Source: Terrabacter sp. Root181 (GTDB taxonomy: Bacteria > Actinomycetota > Actinomycetes > Actinomycetales > Dermatophilaceae). Taken from it: a stretch of 64,000 nt of DNA. Positions 50,972-60,573 of this stretch are shown piece by piece. The stretch covers positions 459,055-523,054 of the forward strand of contig NZ_LMHU01000001.1 in assembly GCF_001428505.1 (NCBI RefSeq), read 5' to 3'. The stretch's first letter is position 1, and every line of letters starts with the position of its first letter. The position numbers were made by a program, and so were the translations under genes. Under the pieces are notes generated by a model. The model had not been told where the DNA came from and did not search any database. It saw nothing but the letters and a program-made list of their open reading frames with translations.

Positions 50972-50996
50972 GGCGTACGCCGTGGGCGAACTGCCC
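50972..50996. promoter_or_regulatory. ClgR-type box upstream of the ClgR-like gene
   Basis: The core TACGCCGTGGGCGAA matches the ClgR consensus at all but one position and the extended block is nearly identical to that at 44940-44965. Autoregulation is expected. It lies 76 bases upstream of the clgR start and 122 bases upstream of the ABC gene. Confidence 0.65.
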
Positions 50997-51117
50997 CAAA
51001 CATGTTGACGGCGTTCACTTCGTCGATGAGGCTTGTCGGTGGTGACGCCTAAGGTCGTCGCACGCCGCAACTCACACCTCTCGTCCCACAGGCACGACTC
51101 ACCCGGGGAGCCCGCAC

Positions 51118-52158
51118 ATGACCATCACCACCGACGCGCGCGCCGTGCGCGACCGGTCCACAGGTCCGGCCATCGAGGCCGAGCACCTCGTCAAACGCTT
51201 CGGCGACATGACCGCCGTCGACGACGTCAGCTTCTCCGTGCCCCAGGGCACGGTCCTCGGTCTGCTCGGTCCCAACGGTGCCGGCAAGACCACCACCGTC
51301 CGCATGATGACGACCCTGAGCCGCCCGACGAGCGGCTCGGCCCGCGTCGCCGGCCACGACGTCGCCCGCGAGCCCGAGCTGGTCCGCCGCAGCATGGGCC
51401 TCACGGGCCAGGCCGCCACGGTCGACGAGCTGCTCACCGGTCGCGAGAACCTCAGGATGATGGGCTCGCTCTACGGCCTGCCGGGGGGTGAGGTACGCCG
51501 TCTGTCCGCCGAGCTGCTCGAGCGCTTCTCCCTCACCGACGCCGGCAACAAGGTGGTCAAGGACTACAGCGGCGGCATGCGGCGCCGGCTCGACCTCGCG
51601 GTCAGCCTCATCGCCACGCCGCCCGTCCTCTTCCTCGACGAGCCGACCACGGGTCTCGACCCGCGCAGCCGCGTCGAGCTCTGGGACGTGCTGCGTGGCC
51701 TCGTGCGCGACGGCACGACGCTGCTCCTCACGACGCAGTACCTCGAGGAGGCCGACCAGCTGGCCGACCGCATCGTCGTCATCGACCACGGCCGCATCAT
51801 CGCCCAGGGCACACCGCTCGAGCTCAAGGACCAGTCGGGCAAGGCCGCGATCGTCCTCACGGTGTCGCACGCCGACCAGCTCGAGGCGGCTCGCGCGCTG
51901 CTCGCCGCCCACGTCCCCGAGGTGCACGTCGACGTGGCGGCCCGTCAGCTGACCGCCCCGGCCGACGGGCTGTCCGACATGACGCGCGTCGCGACGGTGT
52001 TCGAGCGCAGCGAGATCGTGCTCGACGACCTGGGCCTGCAGCGGCCCAGCCTCGACGACGTCTTCCTCAGCCTCACCGGCCACCGCGCCGAGCCGCCGGC
52101 CGGCGACAGCGCCGAGACCCCCACCGAACCCAGCACGCAGACCGAGGAGCAGCGATGA
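51118..52158 (+). CDS. ABC transporter ATP-binding protein, DrrA family
   Basis: A 346-residue ATPase. Walker A '[17 protein letters not shown]' (about residues 50-66), Q-loop '[15 protein letters not shown]', signature '[12 protein letters not shown]', Walker B '[17 protein letters not shown]' and the switch His region '[17 protein letters not shown]' are all present. The C-terminal 90 residues form the DrrA-type extension ending in an acidic tail. Family members power export of anthracyclines or other hydrophobic compounds. Its stop overlaps the permease start. Confidence 0.92.
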   Translation: MTITTDARAVRDRSTGPAIEAEHLVKRFGDMTAVDDVSFSVPQGTVLGLLGPNGAGKTTTVRMMTTLSRPTSGSARVAGHDVAREPELVRRSMGLTGQAATVDELLTGRENLRMMGSLYGLPGGEVRRLSAELLERFSLTDAGNKVVKDYSGGMRRRLDLAVSLIATPPVLFLDEPTTGLDPRSRVELWDVLRGLVRDGTTLLLTTQYLEEADQLADRIVVIDHGRIIAQGTPLELKDQSGKAAIVLTVSHADQLEAARALLAAHVPEVHVDVAARQLTAPADGLSDMTRVATVFERSEIVLDDLGLQRPSLDDVFLSLTGHRAEPPAGDSAETPTEPSTQTEEQR

Positions 52159-53009
52159 CCGACTCCGCAGTTCAGGAGGCCACGCGGGTTGCCCACGTCG
52201 AGCCCCACGACTTCCAGCCGCCCGGCTTCGTCCGCCAGGTCACGACGATGGTGTGGCGCAGCCTCAAGCACATCAAGCGACAGCCCGAGATGCTCACCGA
52301 CGTCACGATCCAGCCGGTCATGTTCGTGCTGCTCTTCGCCTTCGTCTTCGGAGGGTCGATCGTCATCCCCGGCTTCAACTACCGGGAGTGGCTGATGCCG
52401 GGGATCATGGCCCAGACCATGGCCTTCTCCGCGTTCATCGTCGCGATCGGCCTCAACATGGATCTCGGCAAGGGCATCATCGACCGGTTCCGCTCGCTCC
52501 CGATCTCGCGGGGCTCCGTGCTCGTCGGGCGCAGCATCTACAGCATCATCCACTCGAGCATCGGCATCTTCGTCATGTCGCTCACCGGCCTGGCCATCGG
52601 CTGGCGCATCCACAACGGCATCGGCAAGGCGCTGCTCGCCTTCGCGCTGCTGCTGCTCTTCGGTTTCGCCATGATCTGGGTGGGCATCCTCGTCGGCTCG
52701 TCGATGCGCTCGCCCGAGGCGGTCAACGGTCTGATGTTCACGACGATCTTCCCGATCACGTTCCTGGCCAACACCTTCGCACCGACGGTGGGCATGGCCA
52801 GCTGGTTGCGCACCATCGCCGAGTGGAACCCGATCAGCTCGCTCGTCCAGGCGATGCGCGAGCTGTGGGGCAACGGCCCCGCGGCACTGCCCGACGCCGC
52901 CCTGCCCCTCCACTACCCGGTCCTCACGACGGTGATCTGGTCGGTCGCGATCACCGCCGTCGTCTCCCCGCTGGCCGTGCGTGCCTTCATCCGCCGCACG
53001 ACCGACTGA
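52155..53009 (+). CDS. ABC transporter permease, DrrB/ABC-2 family
   Basis: A 284-residue ABC-2 membrane subunit with six hydrophobic segments: 'VMFVLLFAFVFGGSIVIPGF', 'GIMAQTMAFSAFIVAIGLNM' and further pairs. The cytoplasmic loop 'DRFRSLPISRGSVLVGRSIY' is typical of DrrB permeases, as is 'FPITFLANTFAPTVGMASWL' near the end. The ATG overlaps the DrrA stop (ATGA). Together they make one exporter; drug resistance or lipid export is possible, but no biosynthetic genes lie alongside. Confidence 0.9.
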   Translation: MTDSAVQEATRVAHVEPHDFQPPGFVRQVTTMVWRSLKHIKRQPEMLTDVTIQPVMFVLLFAFVFGGSIVIPGFNYREWLMPGIMAQTMAFSAFIVAIGLNMDLGKGIIDRFRSLPISRGSVLVGRSIYSIIHSSIGIFVMSLTGLAIGWRIHNGIGKALLAFALLLLFGFAMIWVGILVGSSMRSPEAVNGLMFTTIFPITFLANTFAPTVGMASWLRTIAEWNPISSLVQAMRELWGNGPAALPDAALPLHYPVLTTVIWSVAITAVVSPLAVRAFIRRTTD

Positions 53010-53025
53010 GGCCGCGGTCGCAGGG

Positions 53026-53043
53026 CGCCGGCTCAGGCCGGCG
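53026..53043. terminator. Hairpin between the convergent ABC and manA genes
   Basis: CGCCGG-CTCAGG-CCGGCG, a six-base perfect stem, sits between the convergent permease and manA stops and overlaps the manA end. Possible bidirectional terminator; short stem. Confidence 0.35.
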
Positions 53044-54118
53044 GCATGCAGCGGACGACGGTGACGTCGCCCTCGAGGCGCACGTCACCGGCCCCGTACG
53101 GCACGAGCAGAACGTCGCCCCGCGCCACCTCGGTGGTGCGGGGCGCGTCCGTCCCGGTGGTCAGCACCCCGGCGCCGGCGACGACGACCGTCACGGCGAA
53201 GGCCGCCGCGCCGGTGGCCGAGGCTCCGGCACTCGCCCGCAGGACCTCGGCCCGGAAGTACTCCGAGGCCTCGTCCGGCAGGGCGGGGCCCGACGCCTCG
53301 ACGTCGGTCCACCGACGGCGCAGCCGGTCCAGGCCGTCGGACGTCAGTGGCCCGAGGGCGACGCTCTCGAGGGCGCGCGCGAGGCCGAGCCCGAGGAACG
53401 CGTGTGCCTCCTCGAGGCCGAAGCGACGGTGCTCGAGCATGACGGACAGGTCGGTCGGCTCCTGCAGCTCGAGGACGAAGACCCCCTCGCCGATGGCGTG
53501 CGGCTGACCACCGGGCACGAGGACGGTGTCGCCCGCGTGCACCTCGATCCGGTTGAGCGCGGCGAGGAGCCGCTCGTCCTGGGCCTCGACGAGCCCGGCC
53601 AGCTCGTCGGCGGGCAGCTCGTCGCGGAAGCCGAGCCAGACGCACGCGCCGGGCTCGGCGTCGAGCACGATCCAGGCCTCCGTCTTGCCGTGGTCGCAGT
53701 CGAGGTGGGCCGCGGCGAAGGCGCGGTCGGGGTGGGAGTGGACGGGCAGCCGCTCACCGGCGTCGAGCAGCTTCGTCAGCAGGCCCGGCTCGATACCGTG
53801 CCTGGCGACGTGGTCGGCGCCGAGCCAGTGGTCGGGGTCGCTGGCGAGCGCGTCGGGCAGCGGCGTCCCGTCGGCGAGGACCGTGACGCCGTCCCCGCCC
53901 TCGGCGAACAGGCGCGTCGTCGAGGCGAGCCAGTCCTCGGGGCGGTGGCCGTCGAAGGCCTCCGGGACGTCGAGCCCGCGGAAGGCGAGGATGCGCTCGC
54001 CGCCCCGGTAGAACCGGTGGGGCGTGTTGAGCGGCAGGCGCGTCGGGTCGGACACGGTGGTCTCGGACACGGTGGTGGTGCTCCTCGGGTCGGTGCTGGA
54101 GGTGCGTGGCGGGGTCAT
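53033..54118 (-). CDS. manA: Mannose-6-phosphate isomerase, class I
   Basis: A 361-residue cupin-type isomerase. Metal and substrate residues are in 'LPVHSHPDRAFAA' (HxH), 'GKTEAWIVLDAEPGA' (the KTE motif) and 'PGGQPHAIGEGVFVLELQ' (His, Glu), in the order known for phosphomannose isomerase. The N-terminal 30 residues are Ser/Thr-rich and may be dispensable; the ATG at 54118 overlaps the LacI stop (ATGA). It converts mannose-6-phosphate to fructose-6-phosphate, feeding mannose released by the neighbouring mannosidase into glycolysis. Confidence 0.9.
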   Translation of the reverse strand: MTPPRTSSTDPRSTTTVSETTVSDPTRLPLNTPHRFYRGGERILAFRGLDVPEAFDGHRPEDWLASTTRLFAEGGDGVTVLADGTPLPDALASDPDHWLGADHVARHGIEPGLLTKLLDAGERLPVHSHPDRAFAAAHLDCDHGKTEAWIVLDAEPGACVWLGFRDELPADELAGLVEAQDERLLAALNRIEVHAGDTVLVPGGQPHAIGEGVFVLELQEPTDLSVMLEHRRFGLEEAHAFLGLGLARALESVALGPLTSDGLDRLRRRWTDVEASGPALPDEASEYFRAEVLRASAGASATGAAAFAVTVVVAGAGVLTTGTDAPRTTEVARGDVLLVPYGAGDVRLEGDVTVVRCMPPA

Positions 54119-55146
54119 CGGGTCGGTGTCCCGCGGCGGATGCCGGAGGCGCGCACGATGAGCCGCGTCGGCATGACGACGGTCTGCGCCTGGGACTCGT
54201 CGCCGAGCAGCCGCGCGAAGAGCTGCTGGGCGGCCTTCTGTCCCATGGCCGCCGGGTCCTGGTGCACGACGGTGACCGGCGGGTCGATGAGCGCGGCGAG
54301 CTCGAAGTCGTCGTAGCCGACGAGCGACAGGGGCAGCCGCAGCTCGCGCAGGGCGAGCAGGGCGGCGAGGGTGATGCGGTTGTTGCCGGTGATGACCGCG
54401 GTGATCGGCTCCGGCCCGGTCGTCCACTGGCTCAGCGTCTCGTGCACGGAGACCGGCGTGTGCGGGCCCATCGAGACGCGTGGGCTGGCGGGCAGGCCCA
54501 GGCTCTGCTGCGTCGTCACGAACGCGTCGCGGCGCTGTCGTGCCGTCCAGAAGGCCGGGTCGTCGCCGTAGAAGGCGATGTTGCGGTGGCCGTGGGCGAC
54601 GAGGTGCTCGACGGCGCTGCGGATGCCGCCGTGGTTGTCGCTGAGGATCGTGTCGCGCGGGGTGCCGCGCACGGGTCGGTCCATGTAGACGATGGGGGTG
54701 TGGCTCGCCTCGAGCACGGCGTCCGAGGAAGCGCTCTCGTCGGCGGGCACGACGACGATGCCGTCGACGCGGCGGCCCACGAGCGCCTCGATGACCGCGC
54801 GCTCGCGCGACGGCGAGCCCTCGGCGGAGGCCGTGATGAGCTGGTGCTGGCGGATGCGCGCCTCGCGCTCGACGGCCGCGCCGACCTGCGAGTAGAAGGG
54901 GTTGGCGAGGTCCTCCACGACGAGGGCGATGGTGAAGGTGCGGCCCTGGCGCATGAGGCGGGCACCGTCGTGGCGTCGGAATCCGAGTCGCTCGATGACG
55001 GCGCGCACTCGTTCGGCCGTGTCGGGTCGCACGCCCGGCTCGTGGTTGACCACACGCGAGACGGTCTTGACCGAGACGTGGGCCTCGGCGGCGACGTCGG
55101 CCATGGTCGGGCGGGCGGCTGTCCGGTGGTCAGACAACGCTGTCAT
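54115..55146 (-). CDS. LacI family transcriptional repressor of the mannose locus
   Basis: A 343-residue LacI-type regulator. 'TMADVAAEAHVSVKTVSRVV' is the helix-turn-helix (residues 14-33), followed by the hinge 'AERVRAVIERLGFRRHDGAR' and a periplasmic-binding-protein-like effector domain ('VVEDLANPFYSQVGAAVERE', 'LSLVGYDDFELAALIDPPVT'). It is cotranscribed with manA and diverges from the giant mannosidase across 225 bases. A mannose-derived sugar is the likely inducer. A CGAGCGCTCG palindrome near its start is a candidate operator. Confidence 0.9.
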   Translation of the reverse strand: MTALSDHRTAARPTMADVAAEAHVSVKTVSRVVNHEPGVRPDTAERVRAVIERLGFRRHDGARLMRQGRTFTIALVVEDLANPFYSQVGAAVEREARIRQHQLITASAEGSPSRERAVIEALVGRRVDGIVVVPADESASSDAVLEASHTPIVYMDRPVRGTPRDTILSDNHGGIRSAVEHLVAHGHRNIAFYGDDPAFWTARQRRDAFVTTQQSLGLPASPRVSMGPHTPVSVHETLSQWTTGPEPITAVITGNNRITLAALLALRELRLPLSLVGYDDFELAALIDPPVTVVHQDPAAMGQKAAQQLFARLLGDESQAQTVVMPTRLIVRASGIRRGTPTR

Positions 55147-55163
55147 GCCCGCAGTCTGACCAG

Positions 55164-55173
55164 CGAGCGCTCG
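55164..55173. promoter_or_regulatory. Candidate LacI-family operator
   Basis: CGAGCGCTCG, a perfect palindrome with the central CG step usual for LacI-family operators, lies 18 bases upstream of the repressor's start, in the divergent region with the mannosidase gene. A TTGACG hexamer for the plus strand is at 55262-55267. Confidence 0.5.
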
Positions 55174-55371
55174 GATGGCAACGCCACATCCCCCCGAAGT
55201 CTCGCCGCAGGGGCGTTCTGTCCGATCCGATGTCCTGACCGGACAAGATCGGTTCGGGCTGTTGACGCCCTTTGTCGGGTGCGGCGAGTCTCTGCCGGGT
55301 CGGAGGCGGCTCGGGGTCGCCGGCGCCGACCTCACATTCAGCACGGCTCAACGACGAGCACGGAGGAACCC

Positions 55372-58300
55372 ATGTCCATGAGATCCGGGATCCACAGAGG
55401 CGTCATCGCCCTGGCAGTCCTGGCCACGTCGACCGCGGGTGCGGTCGCCGGTCCCGCTTCAGCGAACGCCGCCGGCAGCCCTGCCGCGGCGCCGCTCTCA
55501 GCACCCACCGCCGTCGCGGGCGCGGGTGACTTCTCGACCTCGTTCGAGACCGGTCAGCCGCAGCCCGCGCTGTCGACCGTCGAGGTCGGCCCCAGCGGCC
55601 CGCGGCAGCAGAACGTCTCCGGCACGGCGAGCGCCGACGGGAGCCTGCTCGGCTCGGTCGTCGGCGTCACCGCGAGCGCCGAGAACGCCCCGGGGGAGGT
55701 TGCGGCGAACCTCGCCGACGCCAACCCCGACAGCAAGTGGCTCGCCTTCGCCTCGAGCGCCTGGGTGCGCTACCAGCTCGGTACGCCGGCCAAGGCCGTC
55801 CGCTACTCGCTGACCTCGGCCAACGACTCCCCGGAGCGCGACCCGAAGGACTTCACGCTCCAGGGATCGGCCGACGGCACGACGTGGACCGACCTCGACC
55901 GCCGCACCGGCATCGACTTCTCCGGACGCTTCGCGACGCGGACCTTCGACGTGACGACGCCCGGGACGTACGCGTACTACCGCCTCAACGTGACCGCCAT
56001 CCACTCGGGCGGCACCGTCCAGCTCGCCGACTGGGACCTCTCCGACGGCAGCACGGGCTCCGGCCCGGCGACGCCGATGAAGACGATCGTCGGCTCGGGG
56101 CCCATCTCCGGCTTCAACATCAAACCGCTCGTCGGCTGGACCGGCGTCAAGGCGCTGCGCTACTCCGGCGGTCACACCGCCGACGGCCGTGGCTACGCCT
56201 GGAACCGGCTGTTCGACGTCGACCTGCCGGTGACGTCGCAGACCCGGCTGAGCTACAAGATCTTCCCCGACATGATCTCGGGCGACCTCGAGTACCCGTC
56301 GACGTATGCCGCGCTCGACGTGCGCTTCACCGACGGCACCTACCTGTCCGACCTCGGCGCCGACGACGTGCACGGCGTCGCCGGCAGCCCGAGCGGGCAG
56401 GGCAAGGGCAAGATCCTCTACGCCAACCAGTGGAACGCCGTCACCCTCGAGGTCGGAAAGGTCGCGGCAGGCAAGACCATCGACCGCGTCCTCGTCGGTT
56501 ACGACAACGTCGGCGGCGCCAAGAAGGACACGCGCTTCGGCGGCTGGATCGACGACGTCGCGGTGCAGTCCTCGCCGGCGGTCGTCGACGGCTCGGACCT
56601 GACGAACTACGTCGACGTGCGACGCGGCACCAACGCGTCGGGCGGCTTCTCGCGCGGCAACAACCTGCCGATCAGCGCAGTGCCCAACGGGTTCACCTTC
56701 TTCACCCCCGTGACCGACGCGAACTCGCAGTCGTGGGAGTACTACTACCAGTCGCAGAACAACGCGGCGAACCTCCCTGTGCTGCAAGGCCTTGCGGTCT
56801 CGCACGAGCCGAGCCCGTGGATGGGCGACCGCAACCAGATGTCGGTCATGCCGTCCATCGCGACGGGCACCCCGACGGGCAGCGCGTCCGGTCGCGGCCT
56901 CGCCTTCGACCATGCGACCGAGCTGGCCCACCCCGACTACTACAAGGTGGTCCTCGCCGGCGGCCTGACCGCCGAGACGGCCCCGGCCGACCACGGCGGC
57001 GTCTACCGCTTCACCTTCCCCGCCTCGGCGACCAAGGGCAGCCTCGTCGTCGACACCCGAGACGACAACGGCACCTTCACGGTCGACGCGGCCACCGGCA
57101 CCATGACCGGCTGGGTCGACAACGGCAGCGGCCTCTCCGCCGGCCGCAGCCGGATGTTCGTCTACGGCACCTTCGACCGGCCCGCCACGGCGGTCGGCAC
57201 GGCGCCGGGCGGCCACGTCGGCACCCGCTACGCGAGCTTCGACACGAGCACGACCAAGCAGGTCACGCTCAAGCTCTCGACGTCGTTCATCTCGCTCGAC
57301 CAGGCGAAGAAGAACCACGCGCTCGAGCTCGCCACCCGCGACTTCGACGCCGTGCGCGCGGCCGCCAAGACGGCCTGGAACGACCGTCTCGGCGTGGTCA
57401 GCGTCAAGGGCACCAACGACACCGAGCGGACGACGCTCTACTCCAACCTCTACCGCCTCAACCTCTACCCGAACAGCCAGTTCGAGAACACCGGCACGGC
57501 TGCGGCTCCGCACTACCAGTACGCGAGCCCGGTTGCGGCCAAGAGCGGTTCGGCCACCGCGACGACGACGAACGCCGCGGTCAAGGACGGCAAGATCTAC
57601 GTCAACAACGGCTTCTGGGACACCTACCGCACCGTGTGGCCGGCCTACAGCCTGCTCTACCCGGAGGTGGCGGCCGAGATCGCCGACGGCTTCGTGCAGC
57701 AGTACCGCGACGGCGGCTGGGTCGCGCGGTGGAGCTCGCCGGGCTACGCCGACCTCATGACCGGCACGAGCTCCGACGTGGCCTTCGCCGACGCGTACGC
57801 CAAGGGCGTCAAGCTGCCCGACCCGCTCGCCGCCTACGACGCGGCGGTGAAGAACGCCACGGTGCTCCCGACGTCGAGTGCGGTCGGTCGCAAGGGCCTC
57901 GACACGTCCACCTTCCTCGGCTACACGAGCACCAACACCGGGGAGAGCGTGTCGTGGGGTCTCGAGGGGCTCGTCAACGACTTCGGCATCGGCACCATGG
58001 CGGCCAAGCTCGCCACGGACCCCGCGACGCCGGCGTCACGCCGGGCGCAGCTCGTCGAGGAGTCGAAGTACTTCCTCGAGCGCTCGACGCACTACGGCAA
58101 CCTCTTCAACCCGAAGGTCGGCTTCTTCCAGGGCCGCGGCGCCGACGGGACCTTCCCGTCGAGCTTCGACCCCGAGGACTGGGGCGGCGACTACACCGAG
58201 ACGAACGCCTGGAACTTCGCCTTCCACGCCCCGTTCGACGGCAACGGCCTGGCCAACCTCTACGGCGGCCGTGACGCGCTCGCGAAGAAGCTCGACACGT

Positions 58301-60489
58301 TCTTCTCGACGCCCGAGACGGCGACGAAGCCCGGCGGCTACGGCGGCGTCATCCACGAGATGCTCGAGGCCCGCGACGTCCGGATGGGGCAGCTCGGCCA
58401 GAGCAACCAGGTGAGCCACCACATCGCCTACATGTACGACTGGACCGGCCAGCAGTGGAAGACGGCCGAGAAGGTCCGCGAGATCATGCGACGCCTCTAC
58501 GTGGGCGGCGAGATCGGCCAGGGCTACCCGGGTGACGAGGACAACGGCGAGATGTCGGCGTGGTACGTCCTCTCCTCGCTCGGCATCTACCCGCTCCAGG
58601 TCGGCTCGGCCAACTGGGCCATCGGGTCGCCGAAGTTCGAGCAGGTGCGGGTCAAGCGCACCCAGGGTGACCTCGTCGTCAATGCGCCGGGCAACTCGGA
58701 GCGCTCGATCTACGTCCAGGGCGTCACGATCGACGGCCAGAAGCACAAGAGCGTCTCGATCAGCCAGGACGAGCTCACCGGCCCGACCACGGTCGACTTC
58801 GCGATGGGCGCCAAGCCGTCCGACTTCGGCGCCCGCGCCCAGGACGCCCCGCCGTCGCTGACGCAGGGCACCGAGGCACCGAAGCCGCTCAGGGACGCGA
58901 CCGGTCCCGGTCGCGGCACCGCGACGGCGACCGACCTCGCGTCGGGCGGCGACGCCAAGGCGCTCTTCGACAACACGTCGCGGACGTCGGTGGCCTTCAC
59001 CTCGGGTACGCCGCAGGTGACCTTCGCCCTCTCGGGCGTCGGCCAGCGGGCGACCTGGTACACCGTCACCTCGGGTCCGAAGGCCGGCGACCCGTCGGCG
59101 TGGCGCCTCGAGGGCAGCAAGGACGGCACGACCTGGGTCACGCTCGACACGCGCACCGGCCAGTCGTTCCCGTGGCGGGTGCAGACCCGCCCGTTCCAGA
59201 TCGCCCTCCCCGAGACGTACACGTCGTACCGTCTCGTCGTGACGGCCACCGCCGGGGGCGAGGCCGCCAACCTGTCCGAGCTCGAGCTGCTCACCGACGG
59301 CTCCAAGGCGCAGAACACCGGGATCAAGGTCTCGGCGGCCGAGCCGTTCGAGGTGGCCGAGGACACCGCGTGGACCGGCGCGGTGGCGACGTTCTCGGGT
59401 GGTGTCGGCCAGGGCACCGACCCGGCCGGCACGGCGACGGCGACGATCGCATGGGGTGACGGGTCCAGCTCGGCCGGCACCATCGAGGCCGGCGACCTGG
59501 GCTCCTACACCGTCCGCGGCACCCACACGTGGGCCGAGCCGGGGCCGTACCAGCCCAAGGTCACCGTCACGACGGCGAACGACGGCGGCTCCGCGCTCGG
59601 CGGCGTCACCGTGCACCAGGCGTCGGCGCCGGCGTATGCCGCCGGGTTCGACTCGGTGTGCTTCGGCAACGTCGGCGACTCGGTGCCGTGCGACGGGGAC
59701 CGCGCGGGCCTGTCCCGCGAGGCCCTCGCCGCAGCGGGCGGGGTGCCGGGCAAGCTGCTGACTGTGCCGGGGACCGACCTCCGGTTCTCGATGCCGGGGA
59801 TCCCGGTCGGCGAGAAGGACAACGCCACCGGCGCCGGCCAGACCCTCCCGGTAACCCTCGCGCCGGGGGCGACGAAGCTGTCGCTCATCGGCACGGCCAC
59901 CCAGCGCAACCAGGACACCACGGCCACGGTCCGCTTCACCGACGGCTCGACGACGAGCTACCCGGTGCAGTACGGCGACTGGTGCGGCTCGCCGCAGTTC
60001 GGCAACGTCGTCGCGATCCAGATGGCCTACCGCCTCAACGGCACGGGGACCGACAGCTGCCAGGTCAAGCTCTTCGCCACCACGCCGCTCACGGTGCCGG
60101 CCGGCAAGACGGTCGAGTCGGTCACCCTGCCGACGCAGACCGGTGACCCGGCCACGGCGGGACGGATCCACGTCTTCGCGGTCGCCGACAACGGTTCGGC
60201 TCTCGAGGTCAAGGCTGCCGCGGGTGCCACCGCGACGACCGGCGCCGACACCGACGTCACGCTCGGCACGGCGTCGGGCGGCGTCCCCGCCGACACCGGC
60301 TACACGGCTCGGGTGCAGTGGGGCGACGGCACCGTGACGGAGGACGCGACCGTGACGGTCGGGTCCGACGGCACGGCCACGGTGGCAGGCGTCCACACGT
60401 GGGCCACCGCCGGCACCTACACGGTGCGGGTCCTCGTGTCCGACTCCCGGTCCGACGTGCTGAGCTCGCTCACGGTCACAGTCGGCTAG
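55372..60489 (+). CDS. Secreted GH92 alpha-mannosidase, multidomain
   Basis: A 1705-residue exported enzyme behind GGAGGAA. A signal peptide covers residues 1-34. Domain order: F5/8 (discoidin)-type module 90-225, beta-sandwich module 240-400, GH92 catalytic region about 410-1160, second discoidin-like module 1182-1310, PKD-like 1315-1418, a beta module with four Cys to about 1610, and a final PKD-like 1615-1705. GH92 hallmarks: 'NNGFWDTYRTVWPAYSL' (about 745), 'NQVSHHIAYMYDWTGQQW', 'GGVIHEMLEARD' with Glu996 and 'GYPGDEDNGEMSAWYVLSSL' (about 1052). Calcium-dependent exo-mannosidases of this family trim mannans and N-glycans. No sorting signal is present, so it should be released. Confidence 0.92.
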   Translation: MSMRSGIHRGVIALAVLATSTAGAVAGPASANAAGSPAAAPLSAPTAVAGAGDFSTSFETGQPQPALSTVEVGPSGPRQQNVSGTASADGSLLGSVVGVTASAENAPGEVAANLADANPDSKWLAFASSAWVRYQLGTPAKAVRYSLTSANDSPERDPKDFTLQGSADGTTWTDLDRRTGIDFSGRFATRTFDVTTPGTYAYYRLNVTAIHSGGTVQLADWDLSDGSTGSGPATPMKTIVGSGPISGFNIKPLVGWTGVKALRYSGGHTADGRGYAWNRLFDVDLPVTSQTRLSYKIFPDMISGDLEYPSTYAALDVRFTDGTYLSDLGADDVHGVAGSPSGQGKGKILYANQWNAVTLEVGKVAAGKTIDRVLVGYDNVGGAKKDTRFGGWIDDVAVQSSPAVVDGSDLTNYVDVRRGTNASGGFSRGNNLPISAVPNGFTFFTPVTDANSQSWEYYYQSQNNAANLPVLQGLAVSHEPSPWMGDRNQMSVMPSIATGTPTGSASGRGLAFDHATELAHPDYYKVVLAGGLTAETAPADHGGVYRFTFPASATKGSLVVDTRDDNGTFTVDAATGTMTGWVDNGSGLSAGRSRMFVYGTFDRPATAVGTAPGGHVGTRYASFDTSTTKQVTLKLSTSFISLDQAKKNHALELATRDFDAVRAAAKTAWNDRLGVVSVKGTNDTERTTLYSNLYRLNLYPNSQFENTGTAAAPHYQYASPVAAKSGSATATTTNAAVKDGKIYVNNGFWDTYRTVWPAYSLLYPEVAAEIADGFVQQYRDGGWVARWSSPGYADLMTGTSSDVAFADAYAKGVKLPDPLAAYDAAVKNATVLPTSSAVGRKGLDTSTFLGYTSTNTGESVSWGLEGLVNDFGIGTMAAKLATDPATPASRRAQLVEESKYFLERSTHYGNLFNPKVGFFQGRGADGTFPSSFDPEDWGGDYTETNAWNFAFHAPFDGNGLANLYGGRDALAKKLDTFFSTPETATKPGGYGGVIHEMLEARDVRMGQLGQSNQVSHHIAYMYDWTGQQWKTAEKVREIMRRLYVGGEIGQGYPGDEDNGEMSAWYVLSSLGIYPLQVGSANWAIGSPKFEQVRVKRTQGDLVVNAPGNSERSIYVQGVTIDGQKHKSVSISQDELTGPTTVDFAMGAKPSDFGARAQDAPPSLTQGTEAPKPLRDATGPGRGTATATDLASGGDAKALFDNTSRTSVAFTSGTPQVTFALSGVGQRATWYTVTSGPKAGDPSAWRLEGSKDGTTWVTLDTRTGQSFPWRVQTRPFQIALPETYTSYRLVVTATAGGEAANLSELELLTDGSKAQNTGIKVSAAEPFEVAEDTAWTGAVATFSGGVGQGTDPAGTATATIAWGDGSSSAGTIEAGDLGSYTVRGTHTWAEPGPYQPKVTVTTANDGGSALGGVTVHQASAPAYAAGFDSVCFGNVGDSVPCDGDRAGLSREALAAAGGVPGKLLTVPGTDLRFSMPGIPVGEKDNATGAGQTLPVTLAPGATKLSLIGTATQRNQDTTATVRFTDGSTTSYPVQYGDWCGSPQFGNVVAIQMAYRLNGTGTDSCQVKLFATTPLTVPAGKTVESVTLPTQTGDPATAGRIHVFAVADNGSALEVKAAAGATATTGADTDVTLGTASGGVPADTGYTARVQWGDGTVTEDATVTVGSDGTATVAGVHTWATAGTYTVRVLVSDSRSDVLSSLTVTVG

Positions 60490-60528
60490 CCCACCGGGTC
60501 ACCACCGGGTCACCACCGGGCACCACAA

Positions 60529-60567
60529 CAGAGCGGCGCGGGGAACACGCCTCCCCGCGCCGCTCTG
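60529..60567. terminator. Bidirectional hairpin terminator
   Basis: CAGAGCGGCGCGGGG (60529-60543) pairs perfectly with CCCCGCGCCGCTCTG (60553-60567) across a nine-base loop. It lies between the mannosidase gene and the convergent DUF3224 gene. Confidence 0.75.
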
Positions 60568-60573
60568 CTGCGC

